Below, in pieces: positions 26,607 through 34,876 of a stretch of DNA of 64,000 bases. The notes below the pieces were generated by a model. The model was given only the letters and a program-made list of their open reading frames with translations. It did not search any database and was not told the DNA's origin. Positions within the stretch are counted from its first letter, which is position 1, and each line of letters begins with the position of its first letter. The DNA comes from an uncultured Bacteroidota bacterium (lineage in GTDB: Bacteria > Bacteroidota > Bacteroidia > Chitinophagales > Chitinophagaceae), in assembly GCA_903905065.1 (NCBI GenBank), contig CAIVEW010000068.1:124001-188000 (forward strand), read 5' to 3'. The translations under genes and the position numbers were made by a program.

Positions 26607-27760
26607 TAGTACTTGATTAGCGGATTCAGGCAATGCTTAATGATCAACTGGTTTTCCTCATGCGTCATTTCCATCAATTCTTCAACCATCAATCGTGAAT
26701 TCTGCGTATTGTGCTTGATGATGGAGCGTGCGGCATTCATGCGGATATCGAAGTTGGAAGAATATAGAAATTCTGACTTAAGGAACTCCAGGTGTTTGCC
26801 CGAAGCTATGCGTCCCAATGCTTTTAATATTTCTATCTGGCAGTTTAGCGGCTGGTTGTTGTATATTTTCACAAGCTTATCCTCTGCTACCTCTGCCGAT
26901 AACTTGCCCAGGCAATTGATGGCATCAGCCCGGAAGTAATGGTCTTTATTTGACAGCAACTCCATTACTGCAGGTATAGCGCTCTGCTGGTCATAATGCG
27001 CGATCAGCTTCAGGCAGAAGGAAACGATACTCTTGTTGGTGGAATAGCTCACCCAGCGGGAGAAGTTCGGGATCGCGATGTCTTTGGTTGTTGTTATGAT
27101 CTTGAACATCTCCAGTTGGTCCCAAGGCAGTAAAGGCTCAGTCGCGATATCAAAGAATTTGAAAGGTTCGTTTTTACTTAGCTGTATATAGGCATTCCTG
27201 GCTGCCGCCCGCAGCGCCGGGTTGCCGCTATTGGTTAGTGGGAGAATAGTCACGTCCGAAATGGGGATGTCCATCTGTGTCAGTTCCACTACCGCCTTTA
27301 TTTTGCGTTCCCAGCGCAGCGTTTTCATTTTGGCAAATGAGTCCTTGTCAAGGCCCATGTCGATATAAAGTTTGCGCAGCAACTCACCTACTTCGCCCCT
27401 GAAGTTTTTGCGGTATTGTATCAGGGTATCGATCATCATTTGCCGCACAAACGGTTTGCGATATATTTTGTCGCTGAGGGCCTTTGGATCAAACTCGATG
27501 CTTTCCAGCGGGATGTCGTAGCCAAGGTTGGGGTTGAGGAGCACCTGCTCCGTAATCATGTCCTCGATCTTGGGACTGATGAAAGCCAATCTTTTCTCAT
27601 AGACATAAGCACGATAGCGCTTATATAGAATAGCACTGTATGCAATAAGTGTTGACAAAATTGCAAGGAAAATAAAAGCCAGCGCTATTTCTATGAAAAG
27701 AGGTAGGAGGCTATATTGCTCATAGGCCTGAAATAAGAGGTCTGCCAGATCTTTCCACAT
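26606..27760 (-). CDS. Membrane-anchored HEAT-repeat protein of the polysaccharide operon
   Basis: A 384-residue protein. One N-terminal transmembrane helix (about 20-45; FIEIALAFIFLAILSTLIAYS) is followed by a cytoplasmic alpha-helical solenoid. Repeat-like helices include SGNPALRAAARNAYIQL, SAIPAVMELLSNKDHYFRADAINCLGKL, CQIEILKALGRIASGKHLEFL and FDIRMNAARSIIKHN, the pattern of HEAT/PBS-lyase repeats. It sits between a receiver-only regulator (nine bases upstream) and two GT2 synthases (TAATG overlap). I infer that it is an adaptor linking the phosphorylated receiver to the synthases, or a synthase subunit. I know of no characterised homologue. Confidence 0.85.
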   Translation of the reverse strand: MWKDLADLLFQAYEQYSLLPLFIEIALAFIFLAILSTLIAYSAILYKRYRAYVYEKRLAFISPKIEDMITEQVLLNPNLGYDIPLESIEFDPKALSDKIYRKPFVRQMMIDTLIQYRKNFRGEVGELLRKLYIDMGLDKDSFAKMKTLRWERKIKAVVELTQMDIPISDVTILPLTNSGNPALRAAARNAYIQLSKNEPFKFFDIATEPLLPWDQLEMFKIITTTKDIAIPNFSRWVSYSTNKSIVSFCLKLIAHYDQQSAIPAVMELLSNKDHYFRADAINCLGKLSAEVAEDKLVKIYNNQPLNCQIEILKALGRIASGKHLEFLKSEFLYSSNFDIRMNAARSIIKHNTQNSRLMVEELMEMTHEENQLIIKHCLNPLIKY

Positions 27761-27769
27761 GGATTGTCG

Positions 27770-28171
27770 CTATTTTTTTTTCGTAACTAGCTGTGATGTA
27801 CTATTCTTGTTTGATAGCAGTTTCCTGATGCGTATCAGTAGTTCTCCTGCCATGATGGGCTTTTTCAGGTAGTCGTCGGCGCCCAATCTAAAGGCCTCCG
27901 TGATCGTTTCTTCATTTCCGACCGATGAAATGACGATAATACCTACATTCCTCTTGGTTTCATCGCTCCTCAGCCGGCTTACCACTTCCAGTCCGTTTGC
28001 ATATGGCATCATCAAGTCAGTGACTACAACCTGGTAGTCGGCATTTTCCAGCTTTTCAAAAGCCTCCTTACCGTCTTTTGCTGTAATGACAACATAGCCA
28101 TCCTTACCCAGGATATTTCTGATGGCTTTGAGCATTATATCATCATCTTCAATTACAAGTATGTTGGACAT
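27770..28171 (-). CDS. Receiver-only response regulator
   Basis: A 133-residue CheY-like protein with no output domain. The acidic pair is in VIEDDD (about 8-10), the phospho-acceptor Asp52 is in VVVTDLMMP, the switch Ser/Thr is in VISSVG and the conserved Lys-Pro is in DYLKKPI. The basic tail is rich in Lys, Ser and Thr. It is the first gene of the run RR-HEAT-GT2-GT2-TPR/barrel-DUF4838 (nine-base gap to the HEAT gene) and lies 200 bases downstream of a TPR histidine kinase on the same strand. It probably carries that kinase's signal to the HEAT/GT2 membrane complex by protein contact (inference). Confidence 0.92.
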   Translation of the reverse strand: MSNILVIEDDDIMLKAIRNILGKDGYVVITAKDGKEAFEKLENADYQVVVTDLMMPYANGLEVVSRLRSDETKRNVGIIVISSVGNEETITEAFRLGADDYLKKPIMAGELLIRIRKLLSNKNSTSQLVTKKK

Positions 28172-28260
28172 GGTTCTTGATAACTATAAAATCAGTGCCA
28201 GCTCCCGGCAAATTAACAAATGAGCTTTTTAAATAGGTTACAAATATCTGCTTTTTGTTC

Positions 28261-28268
28261 CAAATATA
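28261..28268 (-). promoter_or_regulatory. -7 promoter element TATATTTG for the polysaccharide operon
   Basis: This is a perfect TAnnTTTG on the minus strand, 90 bases before the response-regulator start, in the 200-base gap after the kinase gene. No -33 TTG at normal spacing was found. It suggests that the operon can be transcribed separately from the kinase. Confidence 0.45.
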
Positions 28269-28371
28269 GTGCATTAGCGACACATTATCTAATTACTAAG
28301 CCAACTTCATGGAAAGCTATTTAAAATATTAATATATAATATGTTGTAATTTAATTGTTTAATTGCATGCA

Positions 28372-30432
28372 CTACGCAGTTGTTTTTGTGGGGAATTCAA
28401 AGTGGAATGTGGTCCCCTTTCCTTCTTCTGTATCAAACCGGATGTCGCCCTGATGGGCGCGAGCTATTTGAAGCGAAATAGACAATCCCAAACCGAATGG
28501 TACTTCTCCTGAAGTTCCGGGTATTTTGGCCTGGGTGAACATATCAAACACAAATGGCCTGTTTTTCTCCGGAATACCTACTCCTGAATCTTTAACTGCA
28601 ATATGAACCCTATCATTTATCAATTCGACGCTCACCAATATTTCGGAGTTCTCGTAACTGAACTTTATGGCATTTGCAATGAGGTTATTGATAACGCGCC
28701 ATATTTTTTCTTTATTTACAAATGCCAATATATCTCCGGCGCCGATGGAGGTCTTGATCTGTTGGTGCTTGGCCTGAGCCCTGAAATTCAGTAACTCAGC
28801 ACAGTTCGCAACCAGTTTTTTCATGTCCACCCATTCCTTGCCCATATTTCCCTCATCTATATCCATGGCTGCTTCCAGGATGTTCTTGCTTAGGTTGAGC
28901 GAATTTTTGCATGCTTCTTTGATAAGGTTGAGAATCTCTTTGCTCTCCTCGGAATAATTGGCTGAATCCTGTTCCAGGATGTCAGCCAGCGCTATTATCG
29001 AAGCGATCGGATTCATCACATCATGCGCCACTGATCTAAGTATCCGAGTTTTGTCTTTTTCCTTTTGGTTCAGCTGTGTGATGGCTTTTTCGAGTTTGTC
29101 TTTCTGTTCGTTCACCTGGTTGTTCAGTCGTTTCAGCATCACCACATTCTCCCGCGACCGGACAACATTTCTTAGGGTGAGGATAATAATAATGAGTGCC
29201 ATTACCGCGATCAACGTCAGTACCCATACGTATATTCGCTCCTGAACAGCATTCTTATTCAAGAGGTCTATCTTGTAATCACGCTCTATGTTTTGTATCC
29301 TGCCATCAATATCTGACGCCATCAGGTTTTTATTTTTTGCCATAGCGGAATCATTAAGAGCTGTATAGGCAAGGAAATATTTGTAGGCTTTTGCAGAATC
29401 GCCTTCATGGTCATTGTATTGCCACATCAGCTTATTCCATGACAGCGCCGTATTTTTATTAGGGATCGTGTCCAGTTCTGCCCGTATTAGTTGCAGCACC
29501 TCTTTCATTTCACCCGTGTGTCCTGTTTTAAAATACAGGCTGGCCAGCTTCACCTGTGTCAGCAGGGCATCTTCATTTTCAAAACCTTTCTGGAGGTTAA
29601 TTTGTATGCTTTGTTTCAGCAACGTCTTTGCTGTGTCAAAATTCTTCTGCGCAATAAAAACATCGGCGACATTGCCCAGTACCACGGCCCGTGCGCTCAG
29701 AAAAACGCTGGCTGGCTTGTTAAAGCGCATGAAATTGGAGTCAATATACTTTATGGCTTTGTCGTAGTAAAATAACGCGCGGTCGTAGCGCTGGCTTTTA
29801 TAATAGCACAGCCCAATGTTATCCAGAAGTTCCTGCCGGTGATAAAAAAAAGCGAACTCATCTTTGCATTGTGTCGCTTCTCCATACGACTCAATAAAAT
29901 AGTTGGCGCTGTTCAGATAGTTCTGCTGCCGGTAGAGGGCCATTCCCAGGCTGTAGCTGTATTTGCTCATGGAGCAACTATCGCCATTTTCATCCGCAAG
30001 GTTTTTTGCGCGGTAGTAGTAGTCATAGGAGTCATTATAGAGCCCTTTGGCAAACAATGCATCAGCCTTCATGTTGTATACCTGCACATACTTTGCCTGA
30101 AAGATTTTGCCGTATTTGCTATTGTCCAGTGCGCGTATCATACTGTCGCTGTAGGCAATGCACTTATCGAAGTCGTTAAGGTCTTTTTTATAAACATCCC
30201 AGCAGTAGTAATAGTAATTCAGATCATCGATCAAAGTGAGCCCAGGCATAGTTCTATGGCTATAAATAACGAATGCAAGGGCTTCCGATTTATTGCCGGC
30301 ATCATACAGTTTTTCCGCATTTTTTATCACACTGTCAAATGCAGGCGTACTTACAGGCGGTTTGTCTCTCTTGTAGGAACACGAACAGAGGGAAAGCAGC
30401 GATATAAAAAGAGTGAAAACTGTTGCCCGCAA
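28372..30432 (-). CDS. TPR-domain sensor histidine kinase next to the polysaccharide operon
   Basis: A 686-residue kinase. The leader ISLLSLCSCSYKRD looks lipoprotein-like; TPR repeats (about 35-380; KSQRYDRALFYYDKAIKYID), a transmembrane helix (IYVWVLTLIAVMALIIIIL) and a coiled coil follow. The H-box is VAHDVMNPIAS; the HATPase shows NLIANAIKFS, DSGVGIPEKN and FGLGLSI. The protein reads an envelope signal through its TPRs and lacks a receiver domain. The receiver-only regulator 200 bases downstream on the same strand is its natural partner. The lipoprotein-like leader combined with a transmembrane helix would tether the sensor at two points, which is unusual if true. Confidence 0.92.
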   Translation of the reverse strand: MRATVFTLFISLLSLCSCSYKRDKPPVSTPAFDSVIKNAEKLYDAGNKSEALAFVIYSHRTMPGLTLIDDLNYYYYCWDVYKKDLNDFDKCIAYSDSMIRALDNSKYGKIFQAKYVQVYNMKADALFAKGLYNDSYDYYYRAKNLADENGDSCSMSKYSYSLGMALYRQQNYLNSANYFIESYGEATQCKDEFAFFYHRQELLDNIGLCYYKSQRYDRALFYYDKAIKYIDSNFMRFNKPASVFLSARAVVLGNVADVFIAQKNFDTAKTLLKQSIQINLQKGFENEDALLTQVKLASLYFKTGHTGEMKEVLQLIRAELDTIPNKNTALSWNKLMWQYNDHEGDSAKAYKYFLAYTALNDSAMAKNKNLMASDIDGRIQNIERDYKIDLLNKNAVQERIYVWVLTLIAVMALIIIILTLRNVVRSRENVVMLKRLNNQVNEQKDKLEKAITQLNQKEKDKTRILRSVAHDVMNPIASIIALADILEQDSANYSEESKEILNLIKEACKNSLNLSKNILEAAMDIDEGNMGKEWVDMKKLVANCAELLNFRAQAKHQQIKTSIGAGDILAFVNKEKIWRVINNLIANAIKFSYENSEILVSVELINDRVHIAVKDSGVGIPEKNRPFVFDMFTQAKIPGTSGEVPFGLGLSISLQIARAHQGDIRFDTEEGKGTTFHFEFPTKTTA

Positions 30433-30543
30433 GGTGATAAGAATTTGTTATTTGTTATTTAACGGTGAAAATATGCCATATATGCGACCTACACAAAACA
30501 AATAAATTGAAATAATGAAGTCGATATATATAAAGGCCTATCG

Positions 30544-30575
30544 GATGTGATTTACGATATATCGTAAATCACATC
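30544..30575. repeat. Perfect 32-bp palindrome
   Basis: Sixteen-base arms (GATGTGATTTACGATA and its exact complement) with no loop lie in the 321-base gap between the divergent TPR kinase and the T9SS cargo gene. The rest of the gap is AT-rich and I see no other clear signal apart from a weak leader before 30754. It could be an operator for a dimeric regulator, a cruciform or a dispersed repeat. Confidence 0.85.
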
Positions 30576-30753
30576 GTCAAAAAATATCAATTAACGAAAA
30601 TAGCGAAAACTTTTGTTAGCAAGCCTTCATTAACAAAAAAATCAACCAACGGCTAATAAAAAGAAAATCAAGGTAAAACTTTTCCTTTATTCAGTGAATA
30701 TGTTATTTTTACACGAACTAATTCTATCCGCTCGCCCGATAGGTGAGCCTAAA

Positions 30754-32406
30754 ATGTTATTTATGCTACGTAAATGTACTCTTTTGTTTTTGTTGTGTAT
30801 AGGTTTGTATAGTGCAGCAAATGGCCAGGTTATTGACTCTGTCAGCATCTACATTCCTTATGGCACCGATACTACTTGTCCTGGTATTCAGCTGACTTTT
30901 ACCGCTGTTCAAAGCAACGATACATTTTCGACCACGCAGTACAAATGGTACACGGACAATGTGTTTACGGGGGTGCTTATCGATACTTTTTACACCACGG
31001 CACTGGTAGACGGCGATAGCGTATACTGCGAAATATTGTACACAAACAGCCTTGGTGTGCTGGACAGTTTTAAATCGAATGTGATCATTGTGCATCGTAG
31101 TAACACTATTCCTCCAAGAGTGCTTATTTCATTGACCACGGGCAGTAATCCGGGTTGCGGCGCCACACCGCTTACCTTTACAGCTTATCCAGTCAACGGC
31201 GGAACGAGCCCAACCTACCAATGGATGGTAAACAGCGCACCGCTGACCGGCGAGGACAGCATAACGATCACCCGTTATTTCAATGCCGGGGACACTGTGT
31301 CGTGCATGATGGTATCTAATTCTCCATGCGCGTCACCGACAGACACGGCCTATTCGTCGCTGGTGCCGATAATACATGATTCACTTACAGCCACAGACAG
31401 CATCTATGCCAACCGGAACCCGATCTGCTTTGGTACGCTTGATACGTTCAATGCGATTGTTTACGCCCCTGGCCTTTCCGGTTATTCAATTGCTTGGTAT
31501 GTGGATACTTCAAGCTTCCCGAGTGCTGTTGGTCCCATGTTTATTACGGACAGCCTGCATGATGGCTCGAAGGTTTATTGTGTTCTTACCGACCCGGAAC
31601 CTTGTGTTGTTAACCATACTACCGTCTCAAATGTCATCACGATTACCTCTATACCATTGCAAAGCCCATCGCTAAGCGTGCTGCTGACAGAGGGCGCCAA
31701 TCCCGGATGTCTTGACTCAGCGGTTACGTTCACCGGAACCTACTCCAATTTCGGCACTGCACCGGATCTTACCTGGTTTGTAAACGGAGTGGCTACGGCA
31801 ACTAATACGGCTACGTTTACACACGTCTATAACAATGGCGACCTGATGACTTTCCAGGTAGCTACCACGGATAATGGTTGCTATTATACCGATACAGTTA
31901 ACAGTCCCGCGGTGATATTGATTCGCGATAGTACTCCGGTGGCTCCGCTTATATCGCTGATCGGTGACTTGCTTGTGGCAAATAATGCAGGATCGTATAC
32001 CTGGTACTACAATGGCAACATTATCCCCGGCGCGATCGGGCAAACGTACCATCCGCTTGTGTTAGGGTATTACTACGCTATCAGGGATAGCGCGAATTGT
32101 CCCTCCGCACCATCGAATACGCTTTATATCTCTCTTGTTGGTGTCGACAACATTAATCATGGAGAAAACGTAAAGATCTATCCCAACCCTACAACCGGGA
32201 TCATTGATTTTGATTTCGGCAGCAATGCTGCAACACTGAAAATGGACATCTATAATATCTATGGCCAGGGTATGTTGCATGAAGATATCGACAACACATC
32301 TCATTACGAGGCTGATCTTTCTTACCTGCCGGAGGGTAATTATTTCATCGTGCTAAAAGATGCCGATGGCAGCAAAGAAACATTTAAGATACAGATCAAG
32401 AAATAA
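30754..32406 (+). CDS. Ig-like repeat surface protein with T9SS sorting domain
   Basis: A secreted protein of about 550 residues. The signal peptide is LRKCTLLFLLCIGLYSAANGQ; ATG 30754 (or 30763) is preferred because the upstream ATG at 30694 adds 20 residues before the signal. Three or four Ig-like units (about 90-110 residues) each carry a YKW/YQW/WY core and conserved cysteines: TQYKWYTDNVFTG, TYQWMVNSAPLTG, IAWYVDTSSFP and LTWFVNGVATATN. The end is a T9SS type A domain (VKIYPNPTTGIIDFDF ... KETFKIQIKK). It is probably a cell-surface adhesin-like protein. It stands alone, with a strong terminator right after it. Confidence 0.85.
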   Translation: MLFMLRKCTLLFLLCIGLYSAANGQVIDSVSIYIPYGTDTTCPGIQLTFTAVQSNDTFSTTQYKWYTDNVFTGVLIDTFYTTALVDGDSVYCEILYTNSLGVLDSFKSNVIIVHRSNTIPPRVLISLTTGSNPGCGATPLTFTAYPVNGGTSPTYQWMVNSAPLTGEDSITITRYFNAGDTVSCMMVSNSPCASPTDTAYSSLVPIIHDSLTATDSIYANRNPICFGTLDTFNAIVYAPGLSGYSIAWYVDTSSFPSAVGPMFITDSLHDGSKVYCVLTDPEPCVVNHTTVSNVITITSIPLQSPSLSVLLTEGANPGCLDSAVTFTGTYSNFGTAPDLTWFVNGVATATNTATFTHVYNNGDLMTFQVATTDNGCYYTDTVNSPAVILIRDSTPVAPLISLIGDLLVANNAGSYTWYYNGNIIPGAIGQTYHPLVLGYYYAIRDSANCPSAPSNTLYISLVGVDNINHGENVKIYPNPTTGIIDFDFGSNAATLKMDIYNIYGQGMLHEDIDNTSHYEADLSYLPEGNYFIVLKDADGSKETFKIQIKK

Positions 32407-32420
32407 AGTCATTTTTTTAG

Positions 32421-32456
32421 TTGAGAAGGATGCCATGAAGCATCCTTCTCAATTTT
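32421..32456 (+). terminator. Rho-independent terminator after the Ig-like T9SS gene
   Basis: Thirteen perfect base pairs (TTGAGAAGGATGC with GCATCCTTCTCAA) enclose a six-base CATGAA loop and are followed by TTTT, 15 bases after the stop codon. T-rich DNA precedes the stem too, so it could stop transcription from both sides. Confidence 0.85.
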
Positions 32457-32594
32457 CACCCGCGTTACATTTGGTTTCACAGATATTTTGGAAGGCAAGA
32501 AAAATATTTTTTACTTTTTCCCAACGTTTTACTTCTTTAACTCGTCTTATTATTAATGAAGGGTTAAAAATTTGGTAAGAAACAGCAAATTTTA

Positions 32595-32625
32595 TTTGGC
32601 GAAACCAGATTTTTTAACTTTTTTG
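32595..32625 (+). promoter_or_regulatory. Probable promoter of the ECF sigma gene: TTTG-N16-TAACTTTT
   Basis: TTTG (32595-32598) and TAACTTTT (32615-32622; one base off TAnnTTTG) are 16 bases apart. A start near 32628 gives a leader of about 145 bases, which contains the structured element described next. The spacing is slightly short, so this is only a moderate call. Confidence 0.4.
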
Positions 32626-32662
32626 CACTCAATTACTCACAAAAACTACTGCATATAAGCGA

Positions 32663-32772
32663 AACTTCTACTAATAACCGCGGAACCTTGATTAAAGGAT
32701 AATGGATGTTCATGATTTACATCCCTGACCTGGAAAAAGACCGGAGCGTTCAAACCCCAAAAAGTAGAAGTT
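32663..32772 (+). promoter_or_regulatory. Structured 5' leader of the ECF sigma gene (three-way-junction-like)
   Basis: AACTTCTACT (32663-32672) is perfectly complementary to AGTAGAAGTT (32763-32772), whose last base touches the ATG of the sigma gene. Inside this closing stem two further hairpins can form: CCTT-AAGG (32686-32698) and GGATGT-ACATCC (32704-32724). The closing stem would bury the ribosome-binding region, so the leader can plausibly switch translation. It is a candidate cis-regulatory RNA, not a family I recognise. Outside this element, the 366-base gap from 32407 to 32772 holds the terminator and the promoter listed above. Confidence 0.55.
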
Positions 32773-33351
32773 ATGCAGTTAACCCAACAACCAGACGCCC
32801 AACTGATCCATGCATTTATGCAGGGACACGAAACTGCCTTAGAGGTACTTATCAACAGGTATAAGGACAAGGTATATACCTCTGTGTATATGCTGGTAAA
32901 AGACAAATACCTGGCGGAGGATATCTTCCAGGATGCCTTCCTGAAAATAATAAAAACCATAAAGGAAGGCCGCTATGCGGAACAGGGAAAGTTTTTGCCC
33001 TGGGCGATCAGGGTAGCGCATAACCTGTGCATGGATCATTTTCGCCGCACCCGGCACCAGATTCCCATAACCCTGCCGGACGGCCAGGACATATCAAACC
33101 TGTTTGGCGCCGGTGATATGGCCTCTGACGGCATCGAAAAACGCCAGGTGCATGACAGTGTGCGTAAGCTGGTAGAAGAGTTGCCCGAGGAGCAGCGAGA
33201 AGTAGTGGTGCTGCGTATATACGCCGACCTGAGCTTTAAAGAAATATCCGATGTGACTGGGGTGAGCATAAATACAGCCCTTGGCAGGATGAGGTATGCG
33301 TTGATCAATCTAAGAAAAATGATAACCGATAAGCAGATGGTGCTTCGTTGA
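32773..33351 (+). CDS. ECF-type RNA polymerase sigma factor
   Basis: A 192-residue sigma-70 family protein with only regions 2 and 4. Region 2 (about 20-95) includes ALEVLINRYKDKVYTSVYML, AEDIFQDAFLKIIKT and WAIRVAHNLCMDHFRR. Region 4 (about 130-185) includes LPEEQREVVVLRIYADLSFKEIS and the helix-turn-helix GVSINTALGRMRYALINLRK. No anti-sigma gene adjoins it, in contrast to many Bacteroidota ECF sigmas; the downstream rsmE is 34 bases away and probably has its own promoter (TACTTTG just before its ATG). Control may rest on the structured leader. The target regulon is unknown. Confidence 0.92.
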   Translation: MQLTQQPDAQLIHAFMQGHETALEVLINRYKDKVYTSVYMLVKDKYLAEDIFQDAFLKIIKTIKEGRYAEQGKFLPWAIRVAHNLCMDHFRRTRHQIPITLPDGQDISNLFGAGDMASDGIEKRQVHDSVRKLVEELPEEQREVVVLRIYADLSFKEISDVTGVSINTALGRMRYALINLRKMITDKQMVLR

Positions 33352-33385
33352 TAATTTCGTTTTATTTTTATACTTTGCCCCATAC

Positions 33386-34111
33386 ATGTCTGAACTGCAT
33401 CGCTTTTTTTATGCCGGCCCTATTGCTGGAAATAGTATTGTTACCCTTGACGCCGATACTGCAAAACATATTTGGCAGGTGCTGCGGATGAAAGAAGGGG
33501 ACCACATTCTTCTGACCGATGGCAAGGGAACTATTGCTGAAGGCGAAATACATACTGCTGAGCGCCACAAATGCAATGTATCTATTACGAAGGTGTCTTT
33601 CACCGCACGCATAGGCAAGATGCTGCATCTCTGTGTCGCTTTCACAAAAAACAATAGCCGCAATGAATGGCTGCTTGAAAAAGCGACCGAACTTGGCGTC
33701 GGATCTATTATCCCGATGACTACAAGCCGTTCGGAAAAAGCGCACGTAAGGGTGGATAGGTGGGAAAAAATCCTGCAATCTGCGATCTTGCAGTCGCAGC
33801 AAAACTACCTGCCTATACTAGCGAAGATCACCCCCTTGCCGCAGGTGCTAAAACAATATGAGGATGTCCCTCAGAAATTTGTTGCTCATTGCATTGATGT
33901 TAAAAAGCAAAGCCTCGCTGAAATGTTAAAACCGGAAGGCGATACGATTATTCTTATTGGGCCGGAAGGGGATTTTACGCAGGAAGAAGTAAATTTGTGC
34001 TTAGGGAGCGGGTTTAAGCCCGTGTCGCTGGGAAAGCAAAGGCTGCGTACCGAAACAGCAGCAATAGCTGCAGCGGCTTATTTTAATGTAATGAGTGATG
34101 AGCAGAACTAA
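33386..34111 (+). CDS. rsmE: 16S rRNA (uracil-1498-N3)-methyltransferase
   Basis: A 241-residue SPOUT methyltransferase that modifies U1498 of 16S rRNA with S-adenosylmethionine. The N-terminal PUA-like part starts HRFFYAGPIAGN and has HIWQVLRMKEGDHILLTDG. The knotted C-terminal domain shows LEKATELGVGSIIPMTTSRSE, the SAM loop LIGPEGDFTQEEV and LGKQRLRTETAAIAAAAYF, all diagnostic of RsmE. A near-consensus -7 (TACTTTG) ends eight bases before the ATG. Its end overlaps the DUF4159 gene start by 14 bases, so the two are co-translated. Confidence 0.96.
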   Translation: MSELHRFFYAGPIAGNSIVTLDADTAKHIWQVLRMKEGDHILLTDGKGTIAEGEIHTAERHKCNVSITKVSFTARIGKMLHLCVAFTKNNSRNEWLLEKATELGVGSIIPMTTSRSEKAHVRVDRWEKILQSAILQSQQNYLPILAKITPLPQVLKQYEDVPQKFVAHCIDVKKQSLAEMLKPEGDTIILIGPEGDFTQEEVNLCLGSGFKPVSLGKQRLRTETAAIAAAAYFNVMSDEQN

Positions 34112-34784
34112 GTGTTTATTAGCAGCAGCAATATTTCTTTTTGGAGTTACTCTTTGCTCTTTTGCTGCAGAGGCACAAGGAATGAAGCTGGGCCTGCTGG
34201 TATACAATGGTGGTGGCGACTGGTACGCGAATCCCACCTCCCTCAAAAATCTGGCATTATTTTGCAACGAACAATTGCATACTAATTTCGACCCGGTTGA
34301 GGCACATGTGGAAGTGGGCAGCCCGGATATTTTCAATTACCCTTTTATTCACATGACCGGCCACGGCCGGTGGGCGCTGAGTGACGCCGAAGCACAAAAC
34401 CTGCGCAAGTATCTCGAGGGCGGCGGTTTTCTTCACATCGACGACAACTACGGTCTTGATGTTTATGTGCGCCCGGCGCTGAAGAAAGTGTTTCCTGATC
34501 TTGAGTTGGTAGAGCTGCCTTTTTCATATCCCATTTATCATCAGAAGTACAATTTTCCGAATGGCCTCCCAAAGATCCATGAGCACGATGGCGGTCCGCC
34601 AAAAGGATGCGGATTGATCTATAAAGGCCGGCTGGTTTGTTTCTATAGTTTTGACACCGACCTTGGCGATGGCTGGGAAGACTTTGATGTGCACCGGGAT
34701 CCACCTGAAAAACACCAGGCAGCACTACAGATGGGGGCTAACCTCATCCAATATGTGTTTACCAATAATCCGGTTGCACAGTGA
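34098..34784 (+). CDS. DUF4159-domain secreted protein
   Basis: A 228-residue protein with a signal peptide (LLAAAIFLFGVTLCSFAAEAQ). The mature part is a full DUF4159 domain: GLLVYNGGGDWYANPTSL, NYPFIHMTGHGRWALSD, LRKYLEGGGFLHIDDNYG, FPDLELVELPFSYPIYH and a conserved GWEDFDVHRDPPEKHQ end. The fold is thought to resemble a glutamine-amidotransferase-like Rossmann unit; no function is established. ATG 34098 is preferred over GTG 34095. The 14-base overlap with rsmE indicates coupling, an arrangement I recall in other Bacteroidota. Confidence 0.88.
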   Translation: MSRTKCLLAAAIFLFGVTLCSFAAEAQGMKLGLLVYNGGGDWYANPTSLKNLALFCNEQLHTNFDPVEAHVEVGSPDIFNYPFIHMTGHGRWALSDAEAQNLRKYLEGGGFLHIDDNYGLDVYVRPALKKVFPDLELVELPFSYPIYHQKYNFPNGLPKIHEHDGGPPKGCGLIYKGRLVCFYSFDTDLGDGWEDFDVHRDPPEKHQAALQMGANLIQYVFTNNPVAQ

Positions 34785-34876
34785 TTAGTCATTAGTTGTG
34801 ATAAATTGTGAGTAGGGGGAAAACTGGAACTAGGTCAATTTCTTTTCTGATTTCCTAATGATTGTTACACCCATCT

